DNA of 64,000 bases, taken from positions 311,014 through 375,013 of the forward strand of contig NZ_FRBI01000001.1 of assembly GCF_900142575.1 (NCBI RefSeq). The letters run 5' to 3'. The stretch comes from Actinacidiphila paucisporea (GTDB taxonomy: Bacteria > Actinomycetota > Actinomycetes > Streptomycetales > Streptomycetaceae). Of the stretch, positions 17,194 to 25,349 are shown piece by piece (the stretch's first letter is position 1; each line of letters begins with the position of its first letter). A model generated the notes under the pieces. It saw only the letters and a list, made by a program, of their open reading frames with translations. It had not been told where the DNA came from and searched no databases. Position numbers and translations under genes: made by a program.

Positions 17194-17232
17194 CGGAGGT
17201 CGTCTCCGGTAACTATACGGAGACTTCCTCCG
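17194..17232. promoter_or_regulatory. TetR-type operator between exporter and regulator
   Basis: CGGAGGTCGTCTCCG (17194-17208) and CGGAGACTTCCTCCG (17218-17232) form a 15-bp inverted repeat with two mismatches around GTAACTATA. Each half is itself a CGGAG/CTCCG dyad, suggesting two dimers of the adjacent TetR protein. Confidence 0.75.
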
Positions 17233-17287
17233 GTTCTACAATCGGATTCGGGGAAGCGATCCCCGGCACCCGGGAGGCGGGACGGAA

Positions 17288-17845
17288 ATGCGGGCAGACG
17301 CACAGCGCAACTACGACCGGTTGCTGGAGGAGGCCAAGCAGGCCTTCATCGTGCACGGCACGGACGTCGCGCTAGAGGACATCGCCCGCCACGCAGGAGT
17401 CGGGATCGGCACGCTCTACCGGCACTTCCCCGACCGCTACTCGCTGATGAACGCGGTCTTCATCCGCGAGCTCGAATCGCTCAGCGAGCGGGCGGACGAC
17501 CTGATCAGCGCGGACGACCCGGCCGACGCGCTCTTCTCCTGGCTGCGCGCGGTGGGCGCGCACTCCGCCATGTACCGCGGCCTGTCCTCGGCGATCCTCG
17601 CCCAGTCCGACGGCCGGATGCTCCAGTGCAAGGCGCAGCTGCGCCAGTCCGGGGGTGCGCTGCTGAGCCGGGCGCAGGAGTCCGGCGCGGTCCGGGACGG
17701 CATCGAGGTGTCCGACCTGCTCAAGCTGACGTCGGCGCTCGTGCTGTGCGCCGAGAAGAACCCCGAGGACAGGAAGACCTTCGACCGCCTGATGTCCCTC
17801 GCCGTCAACGGCATCCTGGCGCCCCGCGAGGCCCCGCCGGCCTAG
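17288..17845 (+). CDS. TetR-family transcriptional regulator of the adjacent exporter
   Basis: A 185-residue repressor. The N-terminal helix-turn-helix reads RNYDRLLEEAKQAFIVHG, VALEDIARHAGVGIGTLYRHF-type (residues about 8-47). The rest is an all-helical ligand-binding domain with one Cys (MLQCKAQL). Divergent from the exporter at 15721-17163, with the 39-bp dyad between. Start ATG 17288, 7 nt after GGCGGGACGGAA. Confidence 0.9.
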   Translation: MRADAQRNYDRLLEEAKQAFIVHGTDVALEDIARHAGVGIGTLYRHFPDRYSLMNAVFIRELESLSERADDLISADDPADALFSWLRAVGAHSAMYRGLSSAILAQSDGRMLQCKAQLRQSGGALLSRAQESGAVRDGIEVSDLLKLTSALVLCAEKNPEDRKTFDRLMSLAVNGILAPREAPPA

Positions 17846-17967
17846 GCCTTGTCGGACAGGCCCTCGCGGTGACGGGCGGTCACGCCGCACCTGGCGGGGG
17901 TGCGGCCCGCCCGGGAGGCCCGTGGGAGGATGGCCGCGTTCACGGTCGTTAACCGGGAGGCGGTCCG

Positions 17968-18768
17968 ATGGGTGAGGTGCGGTACGGCGAGTGGGTGCGG
18001 GTCGAGCGCCACGGTGAGCGGGTGGCCGAGCTGGTGCTCGACCGGCCCGCCGCCATGAACGCCGTCTCGACGGCCATGGCCGAGGCCATCGCCGCCGCGT
18101 GCGCCGCGCTCGCGGCCGACCGGACGGTGAGCGTCACCGTCCTCAGCTCCTCCAGCGAGAAGGCCTTCTGCGTCGGCGCCGACCTCAAGGAGCGCAACTC
18201 CCTGACCGACGCCGAACTGGGCCGCCAGCGGCCGTACGCCCGCGCCGCGTACACCGGCGTGCTCGACCTGCCGATGCCCGCCGTCGCCGCCGTGCACGGC
18301 TACGCCCTCGGCGGCGGCTTCGAACTGGCCCTCGCCTGCGACCTGATCGTCGCCGACGCCTCGGCCGTGCTCGGCCTGCCCGAGGTCTCCGTCGGCGTCA
18401 TCCCCGGCGGCGGCGGCACCCAGCTCCTCCCGCGCCGCGTCGGCGCCGCCCGCGCGGCCGAACTCGTCTTCACCGCCCGCCGCGTCCCCGCGCCCGAGGC
18501 CCTCGACCTGGGCCTGGTCGACCAGCTCGCCCCCGAGGGCGAGACCGCCAGGACCGCCGCGCTCGCCCTGGCCGCACGCATCGCCTCGAACTCCCCGGTC
18601 GGCCTGCGTGCCGCCAAACGCGCCCTGCGCCTGGGCCATGGCCTCGACCTGCGCGCCGGCCTCGACGTCGAGGACGCGGCCTGGCGCACGGTGGCCTTCT
18701 CCGGCGACCGCGCGGAGGGCGTGGCGGCCTTCAACGAACGCCGACCGCCGCGGTGGCCGAACCCGTAG
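17968..18768 (+). CDS. Enoyl-CoA hydratase/isomerase family protein
   Basis: A 266-residue crotonase-fold enzyme, probably hydrating 2-enoyl-CoA in beta-oxidation or short-chain acyl-CoA catabolism. Seen: LDRPAAMNAVS (about 27), FCVGADLKERN (about 69, first oxyanion Ala/Asp), VHGYALGGGFELALACDL (about 108, second oxyanion Gly) and GLPEVSVGVIPGGGGTQLLPR (about 138) with one catalytic Glu in PEV; the second catalytic Glu position is Gly-rich, so hydratase chemistry is likely but not certain. RBS GGGAGG precedes ATG 17968. It precedes the GGDEF gene on the same strand. Confidence 0.88.
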   Translation: MGEVRYGEWVRVERHGERVAELVLDRPAAMNAVSTAMAEAIAAACAALAADRTVSVTVLSSSSEKAFCVGADLKERNSLTDAELGRQRPYARAAYTGVLDLPMPAVAAVHGYALGGGFELALACDLIVADASAVLGLPEVSVGVIPGGGGTQLLPRRVGAARAAELVFTARRVPAPEALDLGLVDQLAPEGETARTAALALAARIASNSPVGLRAAKRALRLGHGLDLRAGLDVEDAAWRTVAFSGDRAEGVAAFNERRPPRWPNP

Positions 18769-18891
18769 GGCGGGCCGGCCGGACGGCGGCCGGGCCGGTG
18801 CGCGAGGCCGTCCCCGGGGGCCGGGTCCGGGCGGGCGGCCGTTCGGCGTATCCGGCGTTCGAAGTCGGGCAAAGCTCTCTAGCCTGGGGAG

Positions 18892-20052
18892 ATGGTGGAC
18901 GGGACGGCCGACGTACGGCTCCGGGCTGTCGTCGAGCTGGCGCAGGCGCTCGCGACCGCGCAGACCCCGCAGGACGCGGCCCGCGCGGGCGCGCACCGGG
19001 CGCGGCTGGCGATGGGCGGGTCCTTCGCGGCGGTCTCGGCGTGGGAGCGGGAGACCGGGCGGCTGCGGGTGCTGGTCAACGACGGCGACCTGGCCCCCGG
19101 TGAGGAGCCCGAGCCGGCCGACGAGACGTACTCGGTGCACGACTTCCCCGAGATCGCCGAATTCCTGCACGGCAGCTGGGCGCGCGGCGGCGAACCGCAC
19201 GCCTGGGTCGAGACGTCGGAGGGCACGGGTGCCTCGCCGGGGGGCAGCAGCTGGGGCCGGGCCGCGGCCCTGCGCCGCCGGGGCCGCGGCAGCTGCGTCG
19301 TGGCGCCGCTGGTGCTGCACGGGCGCGCGTGGGGAGAGGTGTACGTCGCCCGCGGCCACGGTGAGCCGCCCTTCGCCCGGCCCGACGCCGACTTCGCCAC
19401 CGTGCTCGCCGCGGTCATCGCGTCCGGCATCGCCCAGACCGAGCGGCTGGCCGAGGTCCAGCGGCTGGCCTTCACCGATCCGCTCACCGGCCTCGGCAAC
19501 CGCCGGGCCGTCGACCAGCGCCTCGACGAGGCCCTGGAGCAGCACCGGGCCGACGGCACCGCCGTCAGCCTCATGGTCTGCGACCTCAACGGCCTCAAGA
19601 AGGTCAACGACCAGCTCGGCCACGCGGTGGGCGACCGGCTGCTGGAGCGCTTCGGGTCCCTCCTCTCGCTGTGCGGCGCCATGCTCCCCGGCAGCCTGGC
19701 GGCGCGGCTGGGCGGTGACGAGTTCTGCATCGTCGCGGTGGGGAGTGCCGCGGACGAGGTGGTGCGGGCGGCGGGCGAGCTGTGCGTGCGGGCGGCCGAG
19801 CTCGACGTGGGGGAAGGGGTCGCCTGCGGTGTGGCCTCCACCGCCGACCCGATCGGGCCCGTGCGGTCCGCGCGGCGCCTCTTCCGTCTCGCCGACGCGG
19901 CCCAATACCGGGCCAAGGCCCTGCGGTCGCCGCAGCCGGTCGTCGCCGGCCGCGAAGGTCCGGAGGACCCGGTCCTGCACCTCGCGGACTCCCCGCCGCC
20001 CGCCCCGCCCGCGGACCGCCGCCACCTGCGCGGGCACCGCGCCCCCGAATGA
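18892..20052 (+). CDS. cdgE: GAF-GGDEF diguanylate cyclase
   Basis: A 386-residue cytosolic protein predicted to make c-di-GMP from two GTP. An N-terminal GAF-like sensor (about 10-180, with VVAPLVLHGRAWGEVYVARG) is followed by a short helix and a GGDEF domain (about 190-340) with LAFTDPLTGLGNRRAVDQRL, VCDLNGLKKVNDQLGHAVGD and the intact active loop RLGGDEFCIV. The product-inhibition RxxD five residues before the active loop is absent (it reads PGSLAA). The C-terminus is Pro/Arg-rich. The symbol is given because the GAF-GGDEF protein next to hutH in S. coelicolor is, as I recall, CdgE; c-di-GMP controls development through BldD in this genus. Confidence 0.82.
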   Translation: MVDGTADVRLRAVVELAQALATAQTPQDAARAGAHRARLAMGGSFAAVSAWERETGRLRVLVNDGDLAPGEEPEPADETYSVHDFPEIAEFLHGSWARGGEPHAWVETSEGTGASPGGSSWGRAAALRRRGRGSCVVAPLVLHGRAWGEVYVARGHGEPPFARPDADFATVLAAVIASGIAQTERLAEVQRLAFTDPLTGLGNRRAVDQRLDEALEQHRADGTAVSLMVCDLNGLKKVNDQLGHAVGDRLLERFGSLLSLCGAMLPGSLAARLGGDEFCIVAVGSAADEVVRAAGELCVRAAELDVGEGVACGVASTADPIGPVRSARRLFRLADAAQYRAKALRSPQPVVAGREGPEDPVLHLADSPPPAPPADRRHLRGHRAPE

Positions 20053-20115
20053 GGCCGCCGGAGGGGAGCACCCGGAGGGTGACAGCCGGGGATTCAGTGC
20101 CTAGGGTGCGTGAAT

Positions 20116-21678
20116 ATGAATATGCACAACGTGGTGATCGGCCCTCACGGGGCCACCCCCGAGGACGTCCTCGCCGTGGCCCGCGCCGGGGCCGTCGTCG
20201 AGGTGGGGCCGGCCGCGGTGGCCGGCATGGCGGCGGCCAGGGAGGTCGTGGAGGCACTGGCCGCCAGGCCGGAGCCGGTGTACGGCGTGTCCACCGGCTT
20301 CGGCGCGCTCGCCGTACGGCACATCTCGCCCGAGCTGCGGGCCCAGCTCCAGCGCTCGCTCGTACGCTCGCACGCCGCCGGCATGGGGCCGCGCGTGGAG
20401 CGCGAGGTGGTGCGCGCGCTGATGTTCCTGCGGCTCAAGACGCTCGCGTCGGGCCGCACGGGCGTGCGGCCGGTCGTCGCGGAGACGATGGCCGCGCTGC
20501 TGAACGCCGGGATCACCCCGGTGGTCCACGAGTACGGCAGCCTCGGCTGCTCCGGGGACCTCGCGCCGCTCGCCCACTGCGCCCAGGTGCTGATGGGGGA
20601 GGGGGAGGCCGAGGGGCCCGACGGGGAGGTGCGGCCGGCGGGCGAACTGCTCGCCGCGCACGGGATCGAGCCGGTGGAGCTGCGGGAGAAGGAGGGCCTG
20701 GCCCTCATCAACGGCACCGACGGCATGCTCGGCATGCTGCTGATGGCGTGCGCCGACCTCGCCGGGCTGTTCACCGCGGCCGACATCACGGCCGCACTGT
20801 CGCTCGAAGCCCTGCTCGGCACCGAGCGGGTGCTGGCCCCCGAGCTGCACGCGATCCGGCCGCACCCCGGGCAGGCGGCCTCCGCGGCCAACATGGCCAA
20901 GATGCTCGCGGGTTCCGGGCTGACCGGGCACCACCAGGACGACGCGCCCCGCGTGCAGGACGCGTACTCCATCCGCTGCGCCCCGCAGGTGGCCGGTGCG
21001 GGCCGGGACACCCTCGCGCACGCCCGGCTGGTCGCGGAGCGCGAACTGGCCGCGGCCGTCGACAATCCCGTCGTCCTGGTCGAGGGCCCCGGAGGAGGGC
21101 GGGTGGAGTCGAACGGCAACTTCCACGGCGCCCCGGTCGGCTACGTGCTGGACTTCCTGGCGATCGCCGCCGCCGACCTCGGGTCGATCGCCGAGCGGCG
21201 TACCGACCGGCTGCTGGACAAGAACAGGTCGCACGGGCTGCCGCCGTTCCTGGCCGACGACCCGGGCGTCGACTCCGGGCTGATGATCGCCCAGTACACG
21301 CAGGCCGCGCTGGTCAGCGAGATGAAGCGGCTCGCGGTGCCGGCCTCGGTCGACTCGATCCCCTCCTCGGCGATGCAGGAGGACCACGTGTCGATGGGCT
21401 GGTCGGCGGCGCGCAAGCTGCGTACCGCGGTCGACGCGCTGGCGCGGATCATCGCCGTGGAGATGTTCGCGGCCACCCGGGCGCTGGAGCTGCGGGCCAT
21501 CGCCGGCGGCAGGCCCGCGCCCGCCACGGCCGCCGTGCTCGCGGCCGTACGGGAGGCCGGAGTGCCGGGTCCGGGCCGGGACCGCTTCCTGTCACCCGAC
21601 CTGGAGGCGGCGCACGTCTTCGTACGGTCCGGCGCACTGGTCCGCGCGGCGGAGGGCGTCACCGGACCGCTGGCGTAA
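20116..21678 (+). CDS. hutH: Histidine ammonia-lyase
   Basis: Deaminates L-histidine to urocanate, first step of histidine degradation. About 520 residues, normal length. The MIO cofactor forms from Cys-Ser-Gly in GSLGCSGDLAPLAH (about residue 145), where most family members have Ala-Ser-Gly; Cys is allowed in the PAL/HAL signature and I recall it in other Streptomyces. The catalytic YGVSTGFGA, QDAYSIRC, ESNGNFHG and SSAMQEDHVSMG are present. GTG 20110, ATG 20116 and ATG 20122 are in-frame starts, and 20122 (MHNVVIG) matches known orthologues. No ribosome binding site is visible; TAGGGT at 20102-20107 could be a -10 giving a leaderless mRNA near 20116. Confidence 0.93.
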   Translation: MNMHNVVIGPHGATPEDVLAVARAGAVVEVGPAAVAGMAAAREVVEALAARPEPVYGVSTGFGALAVRHISPELRAQLQRSLVRSHAAGMGPRVEREVVRALMFLRLKTLASGRTGVRPVVAETMAALLNAGITPVVHEYGSLGCSGDLAPLAHCAQVLMGEGEAEGPDGEVRPAGELLAAHGIEPVELREKEGLALINGTDGMLGMLLMACADLAGLFTAADITAALSLEALLGTERVLAPELHAIRPHPGQAASAANMAKMLAGSGLTGHHQDDAPRVQDAYSIRCAPQVAGAGRDTLAHARLVAERELAAAVDNPVVLVEGPGGGRVESNGNFHGAPVGYVLDFLAIAAADLGSIAERRTDRLLDKNRSHGLPPFLADDPGVDSGLMIAQYTQAALVSEMKRLAVPASVDSIPSSAMQEDHVSMGWSAARKLRTAVDALARIIAVEMFAATRALELRAIAGGRPAPATAAVLAAVREAGVPGPGRDRFLSPDLEAAHVFVRSGALVRAAEGVTGPLA

Positions 21679-21707
21679 CGGGTGACGCCCACCGCGTGAG
21701 CGGCAGG

Positions 21708-21971
21708 TCAGAGCGCGGCCCGGCGGGTCCGCCGGGTCGCGTCGACGACCAGGCCGGCGCCGAGGACCAGGAAGGCCGAGCCGCCGATGACGTACGGCGT
21801 GGTGTCGATGCTGCCGGTGTCGGCGAGATCGAGCTGCCGCGCCGACGCCGGTGCGGCATGGCGGGACGTCGCGGGCGCGTGCTGGGGGCTGGCGCTCGCG
21901 GACGGTACGAAATACAGCGCGGCCAGCACCGACGCGGCGACTGCGGCGACGTAAGGGCGGGGCGAGGCCAA
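21708..21971 (-). CDS. Short secreted LAxTG sortase-substrate protein
   Basis: An 87-residue cell-surface protein. A signal peptide (about 1-30, PYVAAVAASVLAALYFVPSA with SAS-A cleavage) is followed by a very short mature region rich in Ala/Ser/His, then LADTG (matching the LAxTG motif of class E sortases), a transmembrane helix (PYVIGGSAFLVLGAGLVV) and a basic tail (RRTRRAAL). So the exposed part is only about 30 residues. Start chosen at TTG 21971, preceded by GGGGGT; no ATG or GTG fits in frame nearby. Convergent with hutH. Function unknown; possibly a surface spacer. Confidence 0.72.
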   Translation of the reverse strand: MASPRPYVAAVAASVLAALYFVPSASASPQHAPATSRHAAPASARQLDLADTGSIDTTPYVIGGSAFLVLGAGLVVDATRRTRRAAL

Positions 21972-22351
21972 TGGAACCCCCAGGGGTTGCGACGACTTGA
22001 CCGTGGTCGCCGATGGTAGTGACTCCGCCCACCCCTTGGGAAGTCGTGTCCCGGCCTGGCCTGCCCGGTTTCGACAGCCGGCCGCGCGGCGGCGGCAAGG
22101 CCCCGTCAGCGCCCCGTCAGCGCCCCGTCGGCTCCCGGCGGGCGGCGGCGGACGGGGGGTCGGCACCGCCACGCAGCGGGCTGCCGCGGGCACGGAGAGT
22201 CCCCTCCAAGGGGCCGCCCGCCCTCTCAGCGTGTGAAAGGACACAATTATGACCGGAAAGGGTGATTTGCACAGAGGTGGCTGTTTCCATAGGGACGGAA
22301 GAAGCCCGTGGTGTGCCGCCGCGGAGGACCCCAGCCCCATTGGAGAGATGC
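21972..22351. other. 380-bp non-coding region between LAxTG gene and L,D-transpeptidase
   Basis: No convincing gene. It contains three direct copies of a CCCCGTC(A/G)GC(G/T) motif near 22099-22136 and an AT-rich pocket ACACAATTATGA (22241-22252) that may hold a promoter. An ATG at 22249 opens a frame that runs out of phase through the transpeptidase gene, which I take as a shadow. Confidence 0.5.
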
Positions 22352-23707
22352 GTGACGCCGCCCGACAACGGATCTGCCCCCGCCAAGCACCCGAAGATCA
22401 CCCGGCGCCGCACGCTCGCGGCCGCGGCCGTGCTGATCGGCGGGAGCGTCGCCCTCGCCGCGTGCAACAGCGGTGGCGGCGCGCACGCGGACAGCAAGGC
22501 GTCGGCCAGCCCGTCGGTGACCGCCCAGGCCCCGACGCAGACGCCGAGCCAGTCCCCGTCCCCGCTCACCCAGGCCAGCCAGGACGCCGCGGCGGCCAAG
22601 CACACCTCCGCCGCGAAGATCACCATCACCCCGAAGACCGGCGCCACCGGCGCCAAGGTCACCGGGGCGGTGAAGGTCTCCGTCAGCGGCGGCGCCCTGA
22701 CGTCGGTGACCATGAAGGCCAAGGCCACCGGGCACGCGGTCGCGGGCAAGCTGTCCGCCGACAAGAAGAGCTGGACCCCGTCCGGCCCGCTGTCGCACAG
22801 CACCCAGTACACGATCGCCGCAGCCGCCACCGACGCCTCGGGCCAGCCCGCCGCGGCGACCTCCACCTTCGCGACCGTCGCGGCCACGCCGTCGACCTTC
22901 ACCGGCTACTTCACGCCCGAGGACGGTTCCACCGTCGGCGTCGGGATGCCGGTGTCGGTCAACTTCGACCACGCGATATCCAAGGCCGACCGGGCCGCCG
23001 TGCAGCGCGGCATCAGCGTGACGTCCAGCAGCGGGCAGCCGGTGGTCGGCCACTGGTTCAGCTCCAAGCGGCTCGACCTGCGCCCCCAGACGTACTGGAC
23101 GGCCGGCTCGCACGTCACCCTCGACCTGAACCTCAAGGGCGTCAAGGGCGCCCCCGGCGTCTACGGCGTGCAGCACAAGACCGTCGGCTTCGACGTGGGC
23201 CGCTCGCAGATATCCACCGTCGACACCAAGACCCACATGATGACCGTCGTCCGCGACGGCCAGGTCATCAGGACCATCCCCATCTCGGCGGGCGGCGCGG
23301 GCCACACCACCTACGACGGCAAGATGGTCATCGAGGAGAAGGACCAGACCACCCGGATGAACGGGGCCACCGTCGGCTTCACCGACGCGGACGGCAAGGG
23401 CGAGTACGACATCCCCGACGTGCCGCACGCCATGCGGCTGAGCGACTCCGGCACCTTCATCCACGGCAACTACTGGGGCGACCCGTCGGTCTTCGGTACG
23501 GCCAACACCAGCCACGGCTGCATCGGCATCGAGGACCTCAAGGGCGGCGGCGACCCGACCACCGACGCCGCGTGGTTCTACGACAACTCGCTGATCGGCG
23601 ACGTCGTCACGGTCGTCAACTCGCCCGACAAGGTCATCCAGCCCAGCAACGGGCTCAACGGCTGGAACATGACGTGGAGCCAGTGGGTGGCGGGCTCGGC
23701 TCTGTAA
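22352..23707 (+). CDS. L,D-transpeptidase lipoprotein (YkuD domain)
   Basis: Envelope enzyme that makes 3-3 peptidoglycan cross-links. 451 residues from GTG 22352 (GGAGAG 4 nt upstream). Twin-arginine-like ITRRRTLAAAAVLIGGSVALAAC gives a lipoprotein signal with lipobox LAAC at about residue 38. Then a Ser/Thr/Pro linker, two Ig-like domains typical of actinobacterial Ldt (about 80-290, e.g. GYFTPEDGSTVGVGMPVSV), and a C-terminal YkuD catalytic domain with HGNYWGDPSVFGTANTSHGC (His and the nucleophile Cys in SHGC, about 395). A Trp-rich C-terminal tail (NGWNMTWSQW) matches the Ldt C-terminal subdomain. Overlaps the convergent ROK gene by 53 nt. Confidence 0.92.
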   Translation: MTPPDNGSAPAKHPKITRRRTLAAAAVLIGGSVALAACNSGGGAHADSKASASPSVTAQAPTQTPSQSPSPLTQASQDAAAAKHTSAAKITITPKTGATGAKVTGAVKVSVSGGALTSVTMKAKATGHAVAGKLSADKKSWTPSGPLSHSTQYTIAAAATDASGQPAAATSTFATVAATPSTFTGYFTPEDGSTVGVGMPVSVNFDHAISKADRAAVQRGISVTSSSGQPVVGHWFSSKRLDLRPQTYWTAGSHVTLDLNLKGVKGAPGVYGVQHKTVGFDVGRSQISTVDTKTHMMTVVRDGQVIRTIPISAGGAGHTTYDGKMVIEEKDQTTRMNGATVGFTDADGKGEYDIPDVPHAMRLSDSGTFIHGNYWGDPSVFGTANTSHGCIGIEDLKGGGDPTTDAAWFYDNSLIGDVVTVVNSPDKVIQPSNGLNGWNMTWSQWVAGSAL

Positions 23708-24911
23708 GCCCCCCGCCCTCGGCGCCCTCAGCGCCTTCCGTCACCGTACGGATCCACGCCGCGGGGTCGTCCAGCACGGTACGCACCGAGCTGTAGGCGG
23801 CCCCGCGCAGCACGCCGTCATGGCCCAGCCGGGAGATCAGCACGTCCTGGGCACGCCACTGGCGGTCCGTGACCCGCGCGGCCAGCTCGCGGCGCACGCC
23901 CGGCAGCAACCAGGGCGCGAGGTCCGCGAGCGGGCCGCCGACCACCACGGCCTGCGGGTCGAGCAGGTTGACCGCACCGCTGAGGGCTATGCCCAGGGCG
24001 GCGCCTGCCTCCTCCAGCGCACGCAGTGCCGAGGGGTCGCCCGCGACAGCCGCCGCCTTCAGTGCCGGGCCGCGCCCGGTACGCACGCCGGCGGCCCGCA
24101 GCAGCGCCTCCTCGCCAGCGTAGGTCTCCAGGCAGCCGGTCGCACCGCACGAGCAGCGCGGCCCGTCGGGGCGCACCGGCACATGCCCCAGCTCGCCCGC
24201 GAAGCCGCGGGCACCGCGGAAGAGGCGGCCCTCCACGACCAGGGCGGCGCCGATGCCGATCTCGGCGGACACGTGCACGAAGTCGGTGAGGCGGCCGTCG
24301 TGGCCGCCGAGCCACAGCTCGGCCAGGGCGCCGAGGTTCGCCTCGTTCTCCACGGCCGCGCCCTCGCTGAAAGCCGCGGCCAGCGGCACGTCCTCCCAGC
24401 CCAGGTTCGGCGCCCGCAGCACCGTGCCGCGGTCCGGGCCGATCAGTCCCGGCACCGCGACCGTCGTACGCACCGGGTGCAGGCCGGCTTTCGCCGCCTC
24501 CGCGGTGACCCCGGCCGTCAGCTCCGCCAGCTCCTCCAGGACCGCCGCCGCCGGGCGGCCGCGGTTCGCCGCCGGACGCTGCGCGCGGACCCGCACCTTG
24601 CCGCGCAGGTCCACCGCGCAGGCCGCCAGGTGGTCCACGCCGATCTCCGCCCCGATGCCGGCCGGGCCCGTCTCGGCCAGCGCCAGCACCGTTCCCGGGC
24701 GGCCGACCGTTCCCGGGCGCTGCGCGCCCTGCTCCTCCACCAGCCCCGCGGCCATCAGCTCGTCCACGAGCGTCGACACGGTGGCCCGCGTCAGACCCAC
24801 CTCCGCGGCGACCGCGGCCCTCGTCACCTTCTCGCCCGCGGCGAGGGCCCGGGTGACCAGTGCCATGTTTCGCTGCCGAAGGCCGGCTTGTGCGCCCGTG
24901 CCCTTCCCCAC
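23655..24911 (-). CDS. ROK-family transcriptional regulator (XylR-like)
   Basis: A 418-residue repressor. The N-terminal winged helix (about 5-65: LRQRNMALVTRALAAGEKVT, AAEVGLTRATVSTLVDELMA) precedes a ROK sugar-kinase-like domain: AEIGVDHLAACAVDLRG, VENEANLGALAELWLG, GIGAALVVEGRLFRGARGFAGELGH and the zinc motif CSCGATGCLETYAG. Adjacent to xylB and the xylA remnant, so most likely the xylose-operon repressor. Start GTG 24911 with GGAGGG 5 nt upstream. Its 3' end overlaps the transpeptidase gene by 53 nt, so the final residues (after about EGAEGAEGG) are compositionally odd and may reflect a displaced stop at an insertion junction. Confidence 0.85.
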   Translation of the reverse strand: MGKGTGAQAGLRQRNMALVTRALAAGEKVTRAAVAAEVGLTRATVSTLVDELMAAGLVEEQGAQRPGTVGRPGTVLALAETGPAGIGAEIGVDHLAACAVDLRGKVRVRAQRPAANRGRPAAAVLEELAELTAGVTAEAAKAGLHPVRTTVAVPGLIGPDRGTVLRAPNLGWEDVPLAAAFSEGAAVENEANLGALAELWLGGHDGRLTDFVHVSAEIGIGAALVVEGRLFRGARGFAGELGHVPVRPDGPRCSCGATGCLETYAGEEALLRAAGVRTGRGPALKAAAVAGDPSALRALEEAGAALGIALSGAVNLLDPQAVVVGGPLADLAPWLLPGVRRELAARVTDRQWRAQDVLISRLGHDGVLRGAAYSSVRTVLDDPAAWIRTVTEGAEGAEGGGLTEPSPPPTGSTSCSSR

Positions 24912-25349
24912 GATGTCCCTCCGGTCCGGTTGTCGCCAGTACGCCCGCGCGTCCACGGCGCTTCGGGGGTGACCCCCCCCGCACCCCTGGAAGAGTCCCA
25001 CCCCCGACGGTGCCGCTGCCCCCCCAGCCGCGCCCCTTGCGGTGCGTTGCTTGCTTTCCGCCTTGACGGCGGGGCGCTCCGTTCTCCCTCAGCGCTTCGC
25101 GTGGGGTGCTGCCCCGTGCGGTGCGTTGCCTTCTTTCCCGCCTATACGGCGGGGCGCGCAGTTCCCCGCGCCCCTTTGGGTCCTGCGTCCACCTACGCCC
25201 AGCGTTGCCACCCGCCAGGGGGCTGGACCTCTGCGCACGAGGGGACGCGTTTTTCGGGGGCGCGTGGGGGCACCCCCAGGCGAAGCGCTGGAGGTGCCCC
25301 CAGGGGCGCAGGGCACTGCGGGGCGGCCACATGCGCAAGGGGCACCCGG
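24912..25349. repeat. Intergenic repeats between ROK gene and xylB
   Basis: Two copies of GCGGTGCGTTGC-(C/T)TTCTTTCCCGCC-type units (about 25038 and 25118) with GCGCAGTTCCCCGCGCCCC belong to the inverted form of the 385-884 repeat family. After them, 25266-25301 is a separate palindromic element: GGGGGCACC, inner CCAG/CTGG stem, GGTGCCCCC. No gene is visible here. The structure may end xylB transcription (stop at 25350). Confidence 0.7.
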
